A stretch of DNA of 16,604 nucleotides. Source: Lactovum sp047974165 (GTDB lineage Bacteria; Bacillota; Bacilli; Lactobacillales; Streptococcaceae). This document shows positions 15,801 through 16,604 of this stretch, in pieces. The stretch lies in the NCBI GenBank assembly GCA_047974165.1, contig JBKECB010000063.1:1-16604 (forward strand), written 5' to 3'. The position numbers and the translations under genes were made by a program. The notes beneath the pieces are model-generated. The model saw only the letters and a program-made list of their open reading frames with translations, was not told the DNA's origin and searched no databases. The number at the start of each line of letters is the position of its first letter. The first letter of the stretch is position 1.

Positions 15801-16489
15801 CAGTGACTATAAAAGGAAAGACAGATACTCAGTCTTATACATTGCCGTTTACTTCACGTCTTTTAGTAAAAGAAGGAGAAGGCATTCACCGCGGTGATCC
15901 TCTAACACGTGGTTCTATTGAGCCTAAGAATTTATTAAAAATTCGTGATACCTTATCTGTTGAAACTTATCTTTTAGCAGAAGTTCAAATAGTTTATCGT
16001 TCACAGGGTGTTGAAATTGCTGATAAGCATATTGAGGTTATGGTTCGTCAAATGCTACGTAAAGTTCGTATTATGGATCCGGGAGACGCAGATGTTTTAC
16101 CAGGAGTCTTGATTGATTTGACAGACTTTGAAAACCTAAATACAGAGATTCTCTTATCTGGTGGACAACCTGCGACAGCACGTCCCGTTCTTTTAGGAAT
16201 TACAAAGGCTTCACTAGAGACGAATTCATTCTTATCAGCTGCCTCTTTCCAAGAGACGACACGTGTACTTACGGATGCTGCGATTCGTGGAAAGAAAGAT
16301 CATCTTCTTGGTCTTAAGGAAAATGTTATTATTGGTAAGATTATCCCAGCAGGAACAGGGATTTCAAGCTATCGTGATATTGAGCCTTTTGCAGGAGTTA
16401 CTAACTTTTCAGAAGTTTCTGCTCAACGTACAACAGATGAAGCAGTTGCTGTTGCCGCTGCTGAAGCATTTGAAAAATCTTCAGAGTAA
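12827..16489 (+). CDS. rpoC: RNA polymerase beta' subunit
   Basis: RpoC, 1220 residues, is the other large subunit of RNA polymerase and carries the catalytic magnesium. The N-terminal zinc finger uses C60, C62, C75 and C78. The active-site loop NADFDGD is at 448-454, with D450, D452 and D454 binding magnesium. The second zinc site uses C818, C892, C899 and C902. The bridge-helix/trigger-loop region includes GEAVGTVAAQSIGEPGTQ and the TLRTFHTGG stretch that follows. The C-terminal AAAEAFEKSSE tail is usual. The start is TTG at 12827, with AGGAAGGAG (12811-12819) 7 bases ahead and inside the rpoB coding end. Only 2 bases separate it from the rpoB stop, so the two are co-transcribed and probably translationally coupled. 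Confidence 0.99.
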   Translation: MVDVNKFESMQIGIASPQKIRFWSFGEVKKPETINYRTQRPEREGLFDERIFGPSKDWQCACGKLKGVFYRHQVCESCGVQITNAKVRRERMGHIELAAPTSHIWYFKGIPSRMGLALDMSPRSLEEIIYFASYVVIDPKETDLEKKQLLSEREYREQMLKNGFGSFVAKMGAEAIQDLLREVDIPKEVTQLKEDLKTVSGQRRIKTIRRLDVLNAFDKSGNKLEWMILSVLPVIPPDLRPMVQLDGGRFATSDLNDLYRRVINRNNRLKRLMELNAPGIIVQNEKRMLQEAVDTLIDNGRRGRPIAGAGNRPLKSLSHMLKGKQGRFRQNLLGKRVDYSGRSVIAVGPTLKMYQCGVPREMAIELFKPFVMSKIVKAGLAGNIRAAKRKIERLDSDVWDILEEIIKEHPVLLNRAPTLHRLGIQAFEPVLVDGRALRLHPLVCEAYNADFDGDQMAIHVPLSEEAQAEARILMLAAEHILNPKDGKPVVTPSQDMVYGNYYLTKEESGREGEGMIFSNPDEMETALHNGIVHLHSRIGIATNSLNKAWTEEQQHRILITTVGKVIFNSILPEEDFPYLNEVNPANFIQTHDKYFLKAGENIKTHLESLPLANPFKKKDLGIIIAEVFKRYRTTATSEFLDRLKNLGYHQSTLAGLTVSIADIPIVDDKKSLIDLGHQNVEKIMKEFQRGRLSEEERYDAVTDTWRNIKEKLEKKLIDSQDMDNPIVMMMDSGARGNISNFSQLSGMRGLMAAPSGKIIELPVISNFREGLTVLETFFSTHGARKGMTDTALKTADAGYLTRRLVDVAQDVIIREDDCGTDRGLVITDIKNDKEMMEPLYDRLVGRYIKKSLLHPETNELLISANQLITEEIAHQIIDAKIESVTIRSVLTCNTPHGVCRHCYGMNLATGDSVEVGEAVGTVAAQSIGEPGTQLTLRTFHTGGVASDEDITQGLPRIQEIFEARNPKGEAMISEVTGIVEEISENMSTRQRTVTIKGKTDTQSYTLPFTSRLLVKEGEGIHRGDPLTRGSIEPKNLLKIRDTLSVETYLLAEVQIVYRSQGVEIADKHIEVMVRQMLRKVRIMDPGDADVLPGVLIDLTDFENLNTEILLSGGQPATARPVLLGITKASLETNSFLSAASFQETTRVLTDAAIRGKKDHLLGLKENVIIGKIIPAGTGISSYRDIEPFAGVTNFSEVSAQRTTDEAVAVAAAEAFEKSSE

Positions 16490-16495
16490 AAAAAT

Positions 16496-16524
16496 AATAG
16501 ATAGGAATTTTCCTATCTATTTTT
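16496..16524 (+). terminator. Terminator of the rpoBC operon
   Basis: A 10-bp stem, AATAGATAGG with CCTATCTATT (16496-16505 and 16512-16521), can extend by two A-T pairs into the loop and is followed by T5. It begins 7 bases after the rpoC stop. The remaining 80 bases to the window edge are AT-rich and hold no gene that I can support. Confidence 0.9.
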
Positions 16525-16604
16525 ATATTTTATTGTAAAAGATTTACCCTTTTTGCTAAATAATAATTAAAAAGAAAAATCTAACAATATGGTGTAGTAT
16601 ATTT

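Noticed and set aside
16543..16604. Promoter at the right edge (TGTAGTATATTT)
   Set aside because: There is a weak -10-like element but no matching -35, and the window ends before any gene, so it cannot be supported.

Overview
The window is low-GC Firmicutes DNA from a lactic acid bacterium, most likely Lactococcus or a close streptococcal relative. The evidence is the M13 endopeptidase PepO, which closely follows my recollection of lactococcal PepO from start to end, and the Lactobacillales-type RpoB and RpoC, with rpoC starting on TTG two bases after the rpoB stop. No mobile element, CRISPR array, tRNA or rRNA is visible.

Layout. (1) Bases 1-821 hold the 3' part of an unidentified, helix-rich protein gene cut by the window edge. 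(2) Bases 843-6109 hold two glycoside hydrolase family 3 (GH3) genes in tandem behind a good sigma-A promoter. The first encodes a membrane-anchored enzyme with permuted domain order and a long Lys/Glu-rich cytoplasmic tail. The second encodes a conventional-order cytoplasmic GH3. A terminator lies between them, and a second, near-perfectly palindromic one closes the pair. (3) Bases 6140-6511 (minus strand) hold a small four-helix membrane protein resembling DUF4181, convergent with the GH3 pair and divergent from pepO. (4) Bases 6650-8868 hold pepO and a translationally overlapping alkyltransferase-like (ATL) DNA-repair protein. (5) Bases 8869-9206 are a gene-free 338-base region that looks like a compound control region for rpoBC: an upstream promoter, an approximately 80-nt leader ending in an intrinsic terminator that competes with an alternative hairpin, then a second -10 element next to a CodY-like dyad. 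(6) Bases 9207-16489 hold rpoB and rpoC, followed by a strong terminator.

How it fits together. The two GH3 enzymes could act in series, one outside the membrane and one in the cytosol, on beta-glucosides or related oligosaccharides; no transporter is present to fix the substrate. PepO (oligopeptide breakdown) and RNA polymerase are otherwise unrelated, but their control regions share an exact 12-base dyad, CTGAATTTTCAG, with a third near-copy in the rpoB upstream region. It resembles overlapping CodY boxes and would link peptide use and RNA polymerase synthesis to nutrient status if real. The most interesting non-coding signals are the rpoB leader/attenuator, this shared dyad, a 22-bp-phased direct repeat in front of the GH3 promoter, and a perfect palindrome at the predicted start of the small membrane-protein transcript.
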